Assembly (NCBI RefSeq): GCF_004103755.1
Contig: NZ_CP035283.1
Coordinates: 1,302,001-1,366,000 of the forward strand
Direction of reading: 5' to 3'
DNA length: 64,000 bases
Source of the DNA: Caproiciproducens sp. NJN-50
GTDB lineage: Bacteria; Bacillota; Clostridia; Oscillospirales; Acutalibacteraceae
Part shown: positions 7,199 to 16,958 of the stretch, one piece after another
Position numbering within the stretch: position 1 is the first letter of the stretch
How the letters are laid out: each line of letters starts with the position of its first letter
Program-made: the position numbers and the translations under genes
The notes under the pieces: generated by a model
The model's input: only the letters and a program-made list of their open reading frames with translations
Told to the model about the DNA's origin: nothing
Database searches by the model: none

Positions 7199-9652
7199 GT
7201 GGCCGTTGCAAAAGTCGCAGTGGAGAATACGGTCTATCATTTTGACAAAGCGTTCGATTACCGTATCCCGGATTCGCTGCTCTCGGAAGCAAAGGAAGGC
7301 TGCCGCGTTCTCGTCCCCTTTGGCACCGCGAACACAAAGCGGCAGGGCATCATACTGGAGCGGCCCGAGCCGGGGGATGAACCCGGTCAGAAGCTGAAAT
7401 CGATTGAATCCGTCCTGGACCGGGAACCGCTTTTAACGCAGGAAGCGCTCCGGATGATCCCGTGGATCGGGGAGCATACGTTTTGTACGCTTTTTGATGC
7501 GGCGAGGCTTTTTCTGCCGGCAGGCGTTCTTTTTCAGATCAGCACGGAATATCTTCTGGCCGGCCCCGCCGATGAGATCGCGGCGAAAGCGGGGGACGGG
7601 GAGGAAGCGAGAGTCGTCGCTTATCTGTCGCACCGCAGAGCCGTAAAGCGCGAAAAGCTGCTGCGCGATCTCGGGCTTGCCCCGGACAGCGGCATTCCGG
7701 AGCGGATGCTTCGCAACGGGCTGCTCCGAAAAAACAGCGGCGCGTTCCGGCGGGTTGGGGACGCGGTCCAGAAAATGGTCCGTTTCACCGAACCGCAGGA
7801 GCTGCCGAAGCTGACGGCAAGACAAAAATGCGCCCTGGAGGTCCTTCGCAGCGCGGGCTGCGCTTCTCTCAAGGAAATCTGTTATTTTGCCGGCGTCACT
7901 CCGGCGGTGGTCGACGCCCTGGTCAAAAAGGACGTGGCTCAGTATTACGATGCGGAGGTATACCGCAATCCCTATGGATCCGTTTCGGGGCCGGCGGACT
8001 CCTCTCCGCCGGCGGTCAAGCTGACCGCCGAGCAGGAGCGGGCTTACCGGAACCTGTATGGGCAGTACCGCGAGGGAAAGGGCGGCGTTTCCCTTCTGTT
8101 CGGCATTACGGGCAGCGGGAAAACGCAGGTTTTCATGAAGCTGATCGACCGGGTTCTGGAAGACGGGCGCGGCGTGATCGTCATGGTCCCTGAAATTTCT
8201 CTGACGCCGCAGACCGTTTCCCTGTTCCATGCGCGCTACGGAGCGGGAGTGGCTGTCTTTCACAGCGGACTTTCCCTCGGAGAGCGGCTGGACGAATGGA
8301 AGCGCGTCCGGAACGGAGATGCTTCCGTCGTCGTCGGCACGCGCTCCGCGGTGTTCGCCCCTTTTCGAGATCTGGGATTGATCATCATGGACGAGGAACA
8401 GGAAAGCACCTACAAATCCGAATCCTCTCCCCGCTACCATGCCCGCGAGGCCGCGAAATACCGGTGCGCGTATCATAAGTGCCTTCTGGTGCTGTCTTCG
8501 GCAACGCCGTCCGTCGAAAGCTGCTATCACGCACTCTCGGGGAAATACACCCTGAATGTGCTTTCCGAACGCTACGGCCCGGCCCGGCTGCCGGAAGTCG
8601 ATATTGTAGACATGAACGGGGAGATCGAAAAAGGGAACGCCGGCATCCTCAGCGGGGAGCTCGCGCAGGCGCTGCGGGAGAATCTCCAGGACGGAATGCA
8701 GTCGATCCTCCTGCTGAACCGCCGCGGTTACAATACCTTTGCCTCCTGCCGGGCGTGCGGGCATGTCGCCGCGTGCCCGAACTGCAGCATCTCCCTGACC
8801 TATCATGCCGCGAACAACCGGCTGATGTGCCATTACTGCGGGTATTCGGTTCCGTTCACGCGGGAATGCCCGAACTGCCATGAGGAGCAGATGCGCTACA
8901 CTGGTTTTGGGACCCAGCGCGCGGAACAGCAGCTGGAGGAATTGCTGCCGGGCGCGCGGATATTAAGGCTGGACGCGGATTCGACCATGACCCGGTTCGC
9001 CTATGACAAAAAACTGAAACAGTTCTCCGAAGGTGCATATGATATCATTGTCGGAACGCAGATGGTCGCGAAGGGGCTCGACTTTGAAAACGTCACCCTC
9101 GTCGGGGTCCTTTCCGCGGACCAGGCGCTTTACGGCGACGACTTCCGCAGCTATGAGCGCGCGTTTGACCTGCTGACGCAGGTGGTCGGCCGTTCCGGAC
9201 GGGGCAAATATGCCGGGAAGGCGGTTATTCAGACCTATACTCCGGAAAACGATATCATCCGCCTTGCGGCGGAACAGAATTATGACGGGTTTTACCGCAG
9301 TGAGATTTCATTGAGAAAATCGCTTCTGTATCCTCCGTTTTCCGATCTCTGCGTGTTTGGATTCGTCGGCAGGGAGGAAACGCGGGTCCGTGCGGCCAGC
9401 GGGGATTTTTTCCAGCTTCTCTGCCGGACGGCGCGGGAGAAATACGCGGATCAGCCGCTGCGTGTGCTGAGCCCGTCCCCCGCGCTGATCGGGCGCGTGA
9501 GCAACCGGTACCGTTACAAACTGATTGTGAAATGCCGCGACAATAAACGCATCCGGCAGATGGTTTCGGAACTGCTGGTCCAATTTTCGTCCGACAGGAA
9601 ATATTCGGATATCACGGTGTTTCCGGATATGAATCCGGAAACAATTTTATAA
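7199..9652 (+). CDS. priA: Primosomal replication restart helicase PriA
   Basis: 3'-to-5' helicase that recognises stalled forks and reloads the replisome. It has an N-terminal DNA-binding domain, Walker A GITGSGKT (about residue 301), a DEEQ Walker B (about 397), and a zinc region with paired cysteines (CRACGHVAACPNC, then CHYCGY and CPNC, about 516-560). The helicase motif VVGTQMVAKGLDF and VGRSGRG follow. The frame opens at GTG 7187, but AAGGTGAGG at 7184-7192 sits six bases before GTG 7199, so 7199 (817 residues) is preferred. It is followed by def and fmt, as in B. subtilis. Confidence 0.96.
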   Translation: MAVAKVAVENTVYHFDKAFDYRIPDSLLSEAKEGCRVLVPFGTANTKRQGIILERPEPGDEPGQKLKSIESVLDREPLLTQEALRMIPWIGEHTFCTLFDAARLFLPAGVLFQISTEYLLAGPADEIAAKAGDGEEARVVAYLSHRRAVKREKLLRDLGLAPDSGIPERMLRNGLLRKNSGAFRRVGDAVQKMVRFTEPQELPKLTARQKCALEVLRSAGCASLKEICYFAGVTPAVVDALVKKDVAQYYDAEVYRNPYGSVSGPADSSPPAVKLTAEQERAYRNLYGQYREGKGGVSLLFGITGSGKTQVFMKLIDRVLEDGRGVIVMVPEISLTPQTVSLFHARYGAGVAVFHSGLSLGERLDEWKRVRNGDASVVVGTRSAVFAPFRDLGLIIMDEEQESTYKSESSPRYHAREAAKYRCAYHKCLLVLSSATPSVESCYHALSGKYTLNVLSERYGPARLPEVDIVDMNGEIEKGNAGILSGELAQALRENLQDGMQSILLLNRRGYNTFASCRACGHVAACPNCSISLTYHAANNRLMCHYCGYSVPFTRECPNCHEEQMRYTGFGTQRAEQQLEELLPGARILRLDADSTMTRFAYDKKLKQFSEGAYDIIVGTQMVAKGLDFENVTLVGVLSADQALYGDDFRSYERAFDLLTQVVGRSGRGKYAGKAVIQTYTPENDIIRLAAEQNYDGFYRSEISLRKSLLYPPFSDLCVFGFVGREETRVRAASGDFFQLLCRTAREKYADQPLRVLSPSPALIGRVSNRYRYKLIVKCRDNKRIRQMVSELLVQFSSDRKYSDITVFPDMNPETIL

Positions 9653-9667
9653 AATGGGGGAATAACA

Positions 9668-10159
9668 TTGGCGATCAGGAACATCATAACGGAAGAAGAT
9701 CCGTTTCTTCATAAAAAATGCCGGCCGGTGGAAAAGTTCGACCGCCGGCTCTGGACCCTGCTGGACGACATGGCGGACACGCTCCGCGAGGCAAATGGCG
9801 TCGGGCTGGCGGCGATCCAGGTCGGCGTTCTCCGCAGAGTCGTGGTGATCGATGTCGGGGACGGCAAGGGCGTGCGCGAACTGGTGAATCCCGTGATCCT
9901 GGAGAAATCCGGTGCGCAGGAGTCCATGGAAGGCTGCCTTTCCATCCCCGGAAAGTGGGGAATTACCAAACGTCCCAAGCATGTGAAAGTGCGCGCGCAG
10001 GACCGCAGCGGGAGGTTCTTTGAATACGAAGGGGAGGACCTTCTCGCAACGGCTTCCTGCCATGAGATCGACCATCTGAACGGAATTTTATTCCTGACTC
10101 ATGTGGTCCGGATGCTGACGAGGGAAGAACTGGAGCGCATGCGTTCGTCGGAGGACTGA
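9668..10159 (+). CDS. def: Peptide deformylase
   Basis: Metalloenzyme that removes the formyl group from nascent N-termini. All three motifs are present: GVGLAAIQVG (residues 44-53), EGCLSIPG with metal ligand Cys90, and HEIDHLNG with His132, catalytic Glu133 and His136. The length of 163 residues fits a type I-like enzyme. The start is TTG at 9668 behind a GGGGG SD. It pairs functionally with fmt, which follows after two bases. Confidence 0.97.
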   Translation: MAIRNIITEEDPFLHKKCRPVEKFDRRLWTLLDDMADTLREANGVGLAAIQVGVLRRVVVIDVGDGKGVRELVNPVILEKSGAQESMEGCLSIPGKWGITKRPKHVKVRAQDRSGRFFEYEGEDLLATASCHEIDHLNGILFLTHVVRMLTREELERMRSSED

Positions 10160-10161
10160 AG

Positions 10162-11088
10162 TTGAAAATTATTTTTATGGGGACCCCGGAGTTTGCCGTT
10201 CCTTCGCTGGCGGCGTTGATCGAGGCGGGGCACGAAATCGCGGCGGTTTTCACGCGCAGGGACAGACCGGTCGGAAGAAAACAGATTCTCACGGCGCCGC
10301 CCGTCAAAGTCCTGGCGCTGGAAAAGGAAATTCCGGTATTTCAGCCGGATTCGCTGCGCGGAACCGAAGCGGAAGGAATCATCTCCCGAATCCGGCCGGA
10401 CGTGATCGTCGTGGCGGCTTACGGGAAAATTCTTCCGAAAAATATTCTGAATCTGCCGCGTTTCGGCTGTGTGAACGTGCATGCATCCCTCTTGCCGAAA
10501 TACCGCGGCGCGGCCCCGATTCAGCAGGCCGTGCTGGACGGCGAAACCGTGACGGGCGTGACCGCGATGCAGATGGCCGAGGGGCTGGATACGGGGGACA
10601 TCCTTCTGAGCGACCGGACGGAAATCGGCACGGAGGAAACCTCCGGCGAGCTGACCGCCCGGCTTGCAGGGATCGGCGCGAAGCTGGTTGTCCGTACTTT
10701 GTCTGAATTGGAGCACGGAACCGTCACTCCGGTTCCGCAGGATGACGCGAAGTCAAGTTATGCATCCATGCTGACCAAAGAGCGTTCGCCGATCGACTGG
10801 ACCCGCGCGGCGGATCAGATTCACAACCAGGTGAGAGGCCTCTCTCCGTGGCCGGGCGCCTCCACGGTTTTTGAGGGCAAAAAGCTGAAGGTTCACCGCA
10901 CCCGCCCGGCGGGGACCGGAAACGGGATTCCGGGGCAGATCCTTCCGGGCGGCCAGCTAAAAGTCGTCTGCGGCGGCGGAACCGTTCTGGAACTGCTGGA
11001 AGTTCAGCCGGAGGGCGGCAAAAAAATGCCGGGATCGGATTTTCTGCGCGGGCATCCCGCGCAGGGAGCTACTTTGGGAAACAGTTAA
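10162..11088 (+). CDS. fmt: Methionyl-tRNA formyltransferase
   Basis: Formylates initiator Met-tRNA using 10-formyl-tetrahydrofolate. The 308-residue protein shows the N-terminal Rossmann start IIFMGTPEFAV, the catalytic region NVHASLLPKYRGAAPI (Asn105, His107), GLDTGDIL and a C-terminal OB-like domain with LSPWPGAST. The start is TTG at 10162, eight bases after GGAGG. The def-fmt pairing is conserved across bacteria. Confidence 0.97.
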   Translation: MKIIFMGTPEFAVPSLAALIEAGHEIAAVFTRRDRPVGRKQILTAPPVKVLALEKEIPVFQPDSLRGTEAEGIISRIRPDVIVVAAYGKILPKNILNLPRFGCVNVHASLLPKYRGAAPIQQAVLDGETVTGVTAMQMAEGLDTGDILLSDRTEIGTEETSGELTARLAGIGAKLVVRTLSELEHGTVTPVPQDDAKSSYASMLTKERSPIDWTRAADQIHNQVRGLSPWPGASTVFEGKKLKVHRTRPAGTGNGIPGQILPGGQLKVVCGGGTVLELLEVQPEGGKKMPGSDFLRGHPAQGATLGNS

Positions 11089-11103
11089 AGGAGGTTCGAA
11101 AAG

Positions 11104-11811
11104 ATGTACGGATTCTATTACTTTAATTATACATATTTCTGGATCATGGTGCCCGCGCTGATCGTCACCCTGATCGCGCAGTCCCGGGTCAATTCGACAT
11201 TCGCCAGGTATTCCAGGGTCCGCACGATGAACCAGATCACCGGAGCGGAGGCGGCGGAGCGCGTCGCGCGCTTCGGCGGCGTGAACCGCCTGTTTCTCAA
11301 ACGCGTGGCGGGAAATCTCACGGACAACTTCGATCCGCGCAACGACACCATCAGTCTTTCGGAATCCGTCTATTCCTCCGTTTCCATTGCGGCCGTCGGC
11401 GTGGCGGCGCACGAGGCCGGCCACGCGATCCAGAACGCCGAGGGCTACTTCCCGAATAAAATCCGCACCGCTCTGGTGCCCGTTACCAATTTCGGGTCCG
11501 GCCTTTCGATGCCGCTGATTATCATCGGCCTGATTCTGCCCGTGCAGTATGATTTTATCGTTTACACCGGCATTATCCTGTACAGCCTGGTCGTCCTGTT
11601 TCAGCTTGTGACCCTTCCGGTTGAGTTCAACGCGAGTTCGCGCGCCATCCGCGCTCTGAACGATGCGGGAATTCTCTATCCGGATGAGCTGGAAGGGGCG
11701 AAAAAAGTTTTGCGGGCGGCGGCGATGACTTATCTCGCGGCCAGTTTTACAGCGCTGCTGACGCTGCTCCGCTTTCTTTTGATGGCAAACGACAGAAGGG
11801 GACGCCGCTGA
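11104..11811 (+). CDS. Neutral zinc metallopeptidase, YugP family
   Basis: A 235-residue membrane protein with the zinc peptidase motif HEAGH (His103, Glu104, His107) between hydrophobic segments. There is one near residues 8-25, and more near 140-180 and the C-terminus. YugP-family members are found beside fmt and rsmB in many Firmicutes; their substrate is not established. The ATG at 11104 follows AGGAGG. The stop codon shares one base with the rsmB start. Confidence 0.9.
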   Translation: MYGFYYFNYTYFWIMVPALIVTLIAQSRVNSTFARYSRVRTMNQITGAEAAERVARFGGVNRLFLKRVAGNLTDNFDPRNDTISLSESVYSSVSIAAVGVAAHEAGHAIQNAEGYFPNKIRTALVPVTNFGSGLSMPLIIIGLILPVQYDFIVYTGIILYSLVVLFQLVTLPVEFNASSRAIRALNDAGILYPDELEGAKKVLRAAAMTYLAASFTALLTLLRFLLMANDRRGRR

Positions 11812-13145
11812 TGACGGGTGCGCGCGAGGCGGCGCTTCAGGCCCTCCTTCGGGTCGATTCCCAGGGCGCCTATTCCAATTTGGTTCTGGACCATCTGCTC
11901 TCAGGCGCCGCGATGGAGCCGCGCGACCGGTCGCTGGCGACAACAATTTTTTATGGAGTTCTGGAGCGCAGGATCACGCTGGATTACGTGATCGGGCGCT
12001 TTTCCAGTATCCCGCTGGAGAAAATATCACCGGTCGCTCTTGAGCTTCTGCGGATGGGCGCGTATCAGATCTTATACCTGGATAAGATCCCCGCTTCCGC
12101 GGCGGTCAACGAGTCGGTCAGCCTGGCGAAAACCTGCGGGGCCAAACGCGCGTCCGGCTTTGTCAACGCGGTTCTCCGGAATTTTGTCCGGAGCGGCGGG
12201 AAACTGCCCGCGTTCAGGCCGGAAACGGGACCGCTCCGGCGGATCAGCGTGGAATACTCCTGCCCGGAATGGATCGTTTCGCTCTGGAACGGGGCCTATG
12301 GGGAACAAATGGCTTTGCGGCTGCTGGAAAGCATGACGAAGAAGCCCGATCTTTACGCGCGCGTGAATAATACGCGCATCGGGGAGGAACAATTAATCGA
12401 AAGGCTTCGGGGCGAAGGAATTGACGCCGTTCCGGTTCCGTGGCCCGGGCAAGCGATCCGGCTGGAAAAGGGAATGGAATTCGCGGACAGCGGCTGTTAC
12501 CGGGACGGACTGCTTCATATCCAGGACCTTTCCTCCCAGATTCTTTGCGCCCTCGTTGATCCTCGGCCCGGGGAAACGGTCGTGGACGTCTGTTCCGCGC
12601 CGGGCGGCAAAGCCTTTACGCTTGCGGAGCGGATGGGAGACCGCGGAAGGATTTTTGCTTATGACAAATATCCGAAGAAGGCCGGTCTGATCCGCGAGGG
12701 AGCGCGCCGACTGTGCCTTTCCTGTGTGGAGGCCGGCGTCCGCGATGCGGCGGACCCAAAAGAGGGCCCCGAACCGGCGGACCGCGTCCTGTGCGACGTC
12801 CCCTGTTCCGGGCTGGGCGTTTTAAGGCGCAAGCCTGAGATTCGCTTTAAATCGCCGGGGCCTATTGACAGTCTGCCTGATTTGCAGTACCTTATTCTGT
12901 GTAAGTCGTCCGGATTGGTGCGAAAGGGCGGGGTCCTTTTCTACAGCACGTGCACTTTAAACCCCGCGGAAAACGGAGCGGTGGCGGACCGCTTTCTGGC
13001 AGGTCACGCGGAGTTCGAGCCTCTTCCGCTTTCTTTGCCGCAGACGTTCCGGCGCGAGGTGGAGGAACCTGAAAATCAAATGACGTTTCTGCCGTATCTT
13101 CACGGCACGGATGGTTTTTTTGTCGCTGCGTTCCGCAGAAATTAG
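11811..13145 (+). CDS. rsmB: 16S rRNA (cytosine-967-C5)-methyltransferase RsmB
   Basis: SAM-dependent methyltransferase acting on 16S rRNA C967. The 444-residue protein has an N-terminal NusB-like RNA-binding domain (about 1-130), a linker, and a Rossmann methyltransferase domain with the SAM motif CSAPGGKAFTLAERM. Both catalytic cysteines are present: CDVPCSGLGVL and YSTCTLNPAEN. The ATG at 11811 overlaps the previous stop. Confidence 0.96.
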   Translation: MTGAREAALQALLRVDSQGAYSNLVLDHLLSGAAMEPRDRSLATTIFYGVLERRITLDYVIGRFSSIPLEKISPVALELLRMGAYQILYLDKIPASAAVNESVSLAKTCGAKRASGFVNAVLRNFVRSGGKLPAFRPETGPLRRISVEYSCPEWIVSLWNGAYGEQMALRLLESMTKKPDLYARVNNTRIGEEQLIERLRGEGIDAVPVPWPGQAIRLEKGMEFADSGCYRDGLLHIQDLSSQILCALVDPRPGETVVDVCSAPGGKAFTLAERMGDRGRIFAYDKYPKKAGLIREGARRLCLSCVEAGVRDAADPKEGPEPADRVLCDVPCSGLGVLRRKPEIRFKSPGPIDSLPDLQYLILCKSSGLVRKGGVLFYSTCTLNPAENGAVADRFLAGHAEFEPLPLSLPQTFRREVEEPENQMTFLPYLHGTDGFFVAAFRRN

Positions 13146-13154
13146 GAGGATAAT

Positions 13155-14204
13155 TTGAACCGTACGGACCTGAAATCGATGACACTTGGGGAAATGAAAG
13201 CGGCTTTTGCCGGTCAGCCTGCTTTTCGCTCGTTGCAGGTGTACCGCTGGCTACACAGAGGCGTTTTCGATTTCGAGGAAATGACAGACCTTCCACAGAT
13301 ATTTCGCGCCCGGCTGGCGGACGAATATTACATAGCCGCCGCCCGGATCGAGCGAAAATATTGTTCAAAGCTGGATGATACGGTCAAGTATCTGTTTCGT
13401 TTCAACGATGGGGAAATGGTCGAAGGCGTGCTGATGAGCTATCATCACGGGCGGACGATCTGTATTTCCACGCAGGTCGGCTGCAAAATGGGCTGTGCGT
13501 TCTGCGCAACCGGGAAAAGCGGTTTTTCCCGCAATCTGACGGCTTCTGAAATGCTTTCCCAGGTTCAGGCGGCTCAGCGGGACGCGGGGGAACGGATCTC
13601 CAATATTGTTCTGATGGGCATGGGCGAGCCTCTGGATAATTACGAAGCGGTGCTCCGCTTTTTGGATCTGGTTTCCTCGGAAGAGGGAATGAAGATCGGG
13701 ATGCGTCACATTTCCCTGTCCACCTGCGGACTTGTGGACAAAATCTATGATCTTGCCGAAAAGAGATATCAGCTGACTCTCTCGGTTTCTCTGCATGCGC
13801 CGAACGACGCGATCCGTTCCCGGATCATGCCGGTGGGCCACCGGTGGAATCTGGAGGAGCTGCTTCGGGCGTGCCGGTATTATGCCGAGTTGACGGGGCG
13901 CCGCATTTCTTTTGAATACGCCATGATCGGAGGGGTCAACGACAGCGCGGAATGCGCCGCGGAGCTTGCCCGCAGGCTGCGCGGAATTCTGTGTCATGTG
14001 AATTTGATTCCGGTCAACACGGTGAGCGGATCTGCGTTCCGCAAAAGTTCACAGGAGCGTCTGCACGCATTTGAAGCGGCGTTGTCAAATCATGGAATTA
14101 CCGCCACGGTGCGCAGGACGCTGGGCGCGGATATCGAGGCTTCCTGCGGCCAGCTGAAACGCAGATTCAAAGAGGAGGTGGCCAATGTTGAGAATTTTCA
14201 GTAA
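13155..14204 (+). CDS. rlmN: 23S rRNA (adenine-2503-C2)-methyltransferase / tRNA A37 methylase RlmN
   Basis: Radical-SAM methyltransferase. The 4Fe-4S motif is CKMGCAFCATG (cysteines near residues 110, 114 and 117), followed by the GMGEPLDNY SAM segment. The C-terminal cysteine needed for resolving the methylated intermediate lies in the segment with IEASCGQL. The start is TTG at 13155 behind AGGAGGA. The 349-residue length is normal. Its end overlaps the phosphatase gene by 20 bases. Confidence 0.97.
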   Translation: MNRTDLKSMTLGEMKAAFAGQPAFRSLQVYRWLHRGVFDFEEMTDLPQIFRARLADEYYIAAARIERKYCSKLDDTVKYLFRFNDGEMVEGVLMSYHHGRTICISTQVGCKMGCAFCATGKSGFSRNLTASEMLSQVQAAQRDAGERISNIVLMGMGEPLDNYEAVLRFLDLVSSEEGMKIGMRHISLSTCGLVDKIYDLAEKRYQLTLSVSLHAPNDAIRSRIMPVGHRWNLEELLRACRYYAELTGRRISFEYAMIGGVNDSAECAAELARRLRGILCHVNLIPVNTVSGSAFRKSSQERLHAFEAALSNHGITATVRRTLGADIEASCGQLKRRFKEEVANVENFQ

Positions 14205-14916
14205 AAGTGATGTTGGCCTTGTCAGAAAATCAAATGAGGATGCCTGTAACAGCGGAATCCTTCCGGACGGAGCCGCCTGGGCGGTTGTCTGCGACGGGAT
14301 GGGGGGCGCGAACGGGGGCGGCGTTGCCAGCGGCATTGCCGTGGACCGCATTTCCGAGCGGATTCTGACCGGCTATTCCGCGGAGATCGGTGAAGTCGAA
14401 ATCCAAAGCCTGATTTCGGATGCGGTTCTGAACGCGAATGATGCGGTTCACGCCCGCGCCGGCGCCGACGAGACGCTGAGCGGAATGGGAACGACCGTGG
14501 TGGTCGCCGTGGTATCCCGGGGCGTAGCGCACATCGTCCACGCGGGCGACAGCCGGGCTTACCTGATTACCCCGGATGAGATCCGGCAGCTGACCACCGA
14601 CCATTCCATGGTTCAGGAGATGGTGGATAAGGGGGACCTGACCGCTCAGGAGGCAAAGAAGCACCCGCAGAAGAATATCATTACCCGGGCGCTGGGCGTG
14701 GACCCTTTTCTTCAGGCGGATTACTGCGAGGTTCCGTTTTCGGCCGGCAGCCGCCTCCTGATCTGTACGGACGGACTGACGAATTATCTTGATGAGGAAC
14801 AGATTTTTCTCCTTGCGAAAGAATCGGACGCTGATGATCTGACCGCGCGGCTGGTTGCTCTTGCCAAACAGGCGGGTGGAAGTGACAATATCACGGTAAC
14901 CGTCATTGAAAACTGA
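14185..14916 (+). CDS. prpC: PP2C-type serine/threonine protein phosphatase (PrpC/Stp1)
   Basis: Metal-dependent phosphatase that reverses phosphorylation by the PASTA kinase encoded next. The 243 residues contain the PP2C motifs: SDVGLVRKSNEDAC at the N-terminus, CDGMGGANGG, AGDSRAYL, ICTDGLTNYL and GGSDNITV, which supply the metal-binding aspartates. The ATG at 14185 lies within rlmN after AGAGGAGG. The phosphatase-kinase pairing and its place between rlmN and rsgA match B. subtilis prpC-prkC. Confidence 0.96.
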   Translation: MLRIFSKSDVGLVRKSNEDACNSGILPDGAAWAVVCDGMGGANGGGVASGIAVDRISERILTGYSAEIGEVEIQSLISDAVLNANDAVHARAGADETLSGMGTTVVVAVVSRGVAHIVHAGDSRAYLITPDEIRQLTTDHSMVQEMVDKGDLTAQEAKKHPQKNIITRALGVDPFLQADYCEVPFSAGSRLLICTDGLTNYLDEEQIFLLAKESDADDLTARLVALAKQAGGSDNITVTVIEN

Positions 14917-14936
14917 GCCGTTAAGGAGTTGATTGC

Positions 14937-16958
14937 ATGGATAAATACACCGGCAAGCGGCTTGACGGCCGCTACGAGATACATGAACTTGTCGGCGTCG
15001 GAGGCATGGCGGTCGTATACCGTGCCTACGATACGATCGACGACCGCGCTGTGGCTGTCAAAATACTGAAGGATGAGTTTCTTGGCAACGAAGATTTCAT
15101 CCGGCGCTTTAAGAACGAGTCGAAAGCGATCGCCGTCCTGTCCCATCCCAATATTGTGAAAGTGTTCGACGTCAGTTTCGGCGACAGAATTCAATATATT
15201 GTTGAGGAATATATCGACGGAATCACTCTCAAGGAATATCTGGACCAGCAGAAGCGGATTAAATGGAAGGAAGCCATCCATTTTACCGTTCAGATTCTGC
15301 GTGCCCTTCAGCACGCGCATGAGAAAGGGATCGTCCACCGCGACATCAAGCCGCAGAACATCATGCTGCTTCAGGACGGAACCATTAAGGTGACCGATTT
15401 CGGAATCGCGCGTTTTTCCCGCAGCGAGACCCGCACCATGACGGACAAGGCGATCGGCTCCGTCCACTATATCGCGCCCGAGCAGGCGAGGGGAGACCTG
15501 ACCGACGAGAAGACGGATATCTACTCCGTCGGCGTCATGCTGTATGAGATGCTGACCGGCCAGCTTCCCTTTGAGGCGGATAACGCCGTTTCCGTCGCCA
15601 TCATGCAGCTTCAGACCGACCCGAAGCCGCTGCGGGAGCTGAACCCGTCCATTCCGGAAGGGCTGGAGGAAATCACGCTGAAGGCGATGCAGAAGAATCC
15701 GGAGCGCCGCTATCAGTCCGCCGCGGAGATGCTGCGGGACATCGAGGTGTTCCGGCGGAATCCGAGCACGAGGTTCCAGTATAAGTATTTTATCGATGAG
15801 AAGCCGACCAAATATATCGATGCGATCAATTCCGTGAAAAACACCGAACAGCCCGGATACAACGACAATTACGACTATGAGGAAGAACTGGAAGAACCCG
15901 TAAGGAGGAAGAAGAGGCCGGTTGCCGTTTTGGTCATTGCCGGAATCGCCGCCGCGTTTCTGATCGTGACCATCAGCTTCGGCGTAGCGGCTTTGGTGCA
16001 CAGCCTGAACTCCGGCCCGAAGGACGTCAAGCTTCCGGATTATAAGGGCCAGAACATCGACGACGTGCTGAACTCGGTCAGCAGCGGCTCGACCTATCAT
16101 TTCCAGTTCAAGCAGGAGCAGAAAAGCGACCCGGACGCGGAAGCGGGCAAGATCCTTGACCAATCCCCGCCGGCCGGAACGACGGTGAAGGAAAACGCGA
16201 CCGTTACGCTGACCGTGAGCAGCGGAGGACAGACGCTGACGCTGGACGATTACTCCGGCAACGCCCAGGCGGACGCCGAGGCCGCCCTCACAAAGCTGGG
16301 GCTGGACTATAAAGTTCAGACGGTTGCGAGCGATACGGTCGATAAAGGAACCGTCGTCCGTACGGATCCGCCGGCTAAGACGGAGGTCACGGTGGGGAAA
16401 GACGTGATCTATGTTTACGTCAGTTCCGGAAAGGAAATTCAAAAGGTCGCCGTTCCGAATGTGGCGGGCCGCACGCTGGAGGACGCCAAAACAATGATTA
16501 CGGACGCGGGCCTGACGGTTGGCACGGTAAAGCAGCAGGCGAGCGACCAGACGGCCGGGACCGTGATTGAGACCGACCCGCTCAACGGAGTGAAGGTAGA
16601 CGAGGGCAGCACGGTCAACCTCTTCGTCAGTTCCGGACCGGCGCAAAAAAAGGTTACCATTTACGTTCAGCTTCCGAAAAACGTGACGCATGACATTGTT
16701 TTGAAGGCTTATCTTGGCAATGACCTGAATGTGACCAAAACGGTCAATCCATCCTATAACGATGTGTGTCAGCTTGATTTTACCGGAGCCAGCGGCGTTC
16801 AGACCTTGACGATCACGCTGGACGGAAGCAAGTACAACATTTATTCCCTGAATTTTGACACGGGAGAGGGCAAAAGAGAGTGGTCCACGGATTATGTGGA
16901 CCCCAATACTTCATCCGGCGGGGCGGCTTCCGGCGGAAGCGTTTCACCAAATGACTGA
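14937..16958 (+). CDS. prkC: Membrane serine/threonine kinase with three PASTA domains (PrkC/Stk type)
   Basis: Cell-wall-sensing kinase. The cytoplasmic kinase domain (about 1-270) has the glycine loop GVGGMAVVY, Lys42, HRDIKPQN (134-141), DFG (154-156) and APEQ. After an acidic/basic juxtamembrane stretch there is one transmembrane helix (about 329-355). Three PASTA repeats follow (about 362-430, 432-503, 504-572), each ending in a VSSG-type segment. An extracellular domain of about 100 residues with a Ser/Gly-rich end closes the protein. PASTA repeats bind muropeptides or lipid II in known homologues. The extra C-terminal domain is not a type I recognise. Confidence 0.96.
   Translation: MDKYTGKRLDGRYEIHELVGVGGMAVVYRAYDTIDDRAVAVKILKDEFLGNEDFIRRFKNESKAIAVLSHPNIVKVFDVSFGDRIQYIVEEYIDGITLKEYLDQQKRIKWKEAIHFTVQILRALQHAHEKGIVHRDIKPQNIMLLQDGTIKVTDFGIARFSRSETRTMTDKAIGSVHYIAPEQARGDLTDEKTDIYSVGVMLYEMLTGQLPFEADNAVSVAIMQLQTDPKPLRELNPSIPEGLEEITLKAMQKNPERRYQSAAEMLRDIEVFRRNPSTRFQYKYFIDEKPTKYIDAINSVKNTEQPGYNDNYDYEEELEEPVRRKKRPVAVLVIAGIAAAFLIVTISFGVAALVHSLNSGPKDVKLPDYKGQNIDDVLNSVSSGSTYHFQFKQEQKSDPDAEAGKILDQSPPAGTTVKENATVTLTVSSGGQTLTLDDYSGNAQADAEAALTKLGLDYKVQTVASDTVDKGTVVRTDPPAKTEVTVGKDVIYVYVSSGKEIQKVAVPNVAGRTLEDAKTMITDAGLTVGTVKQQASDQTAGTVIETDPLNGVKVDEGSTVNLFVSSGPAQKKVTIYVQLPKNVTHDIVLKAYLGNDLNVTKTVNPSYNDVCQLDFTGASGVQTLTITLDGSKYNIYSLNFDTGEGKREWSTDYVDPNTSSGGAASGGSVSPND

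Noticed and set aside
14784..16691. Minus-strand ORF of 635 codons opposite the PASTA kinase gene
   Set aside because: Antisense shadow of a GC-rich gene with certain kinase and PASTA motifs. The translation is Arg/His-rich with no recognisable domain.
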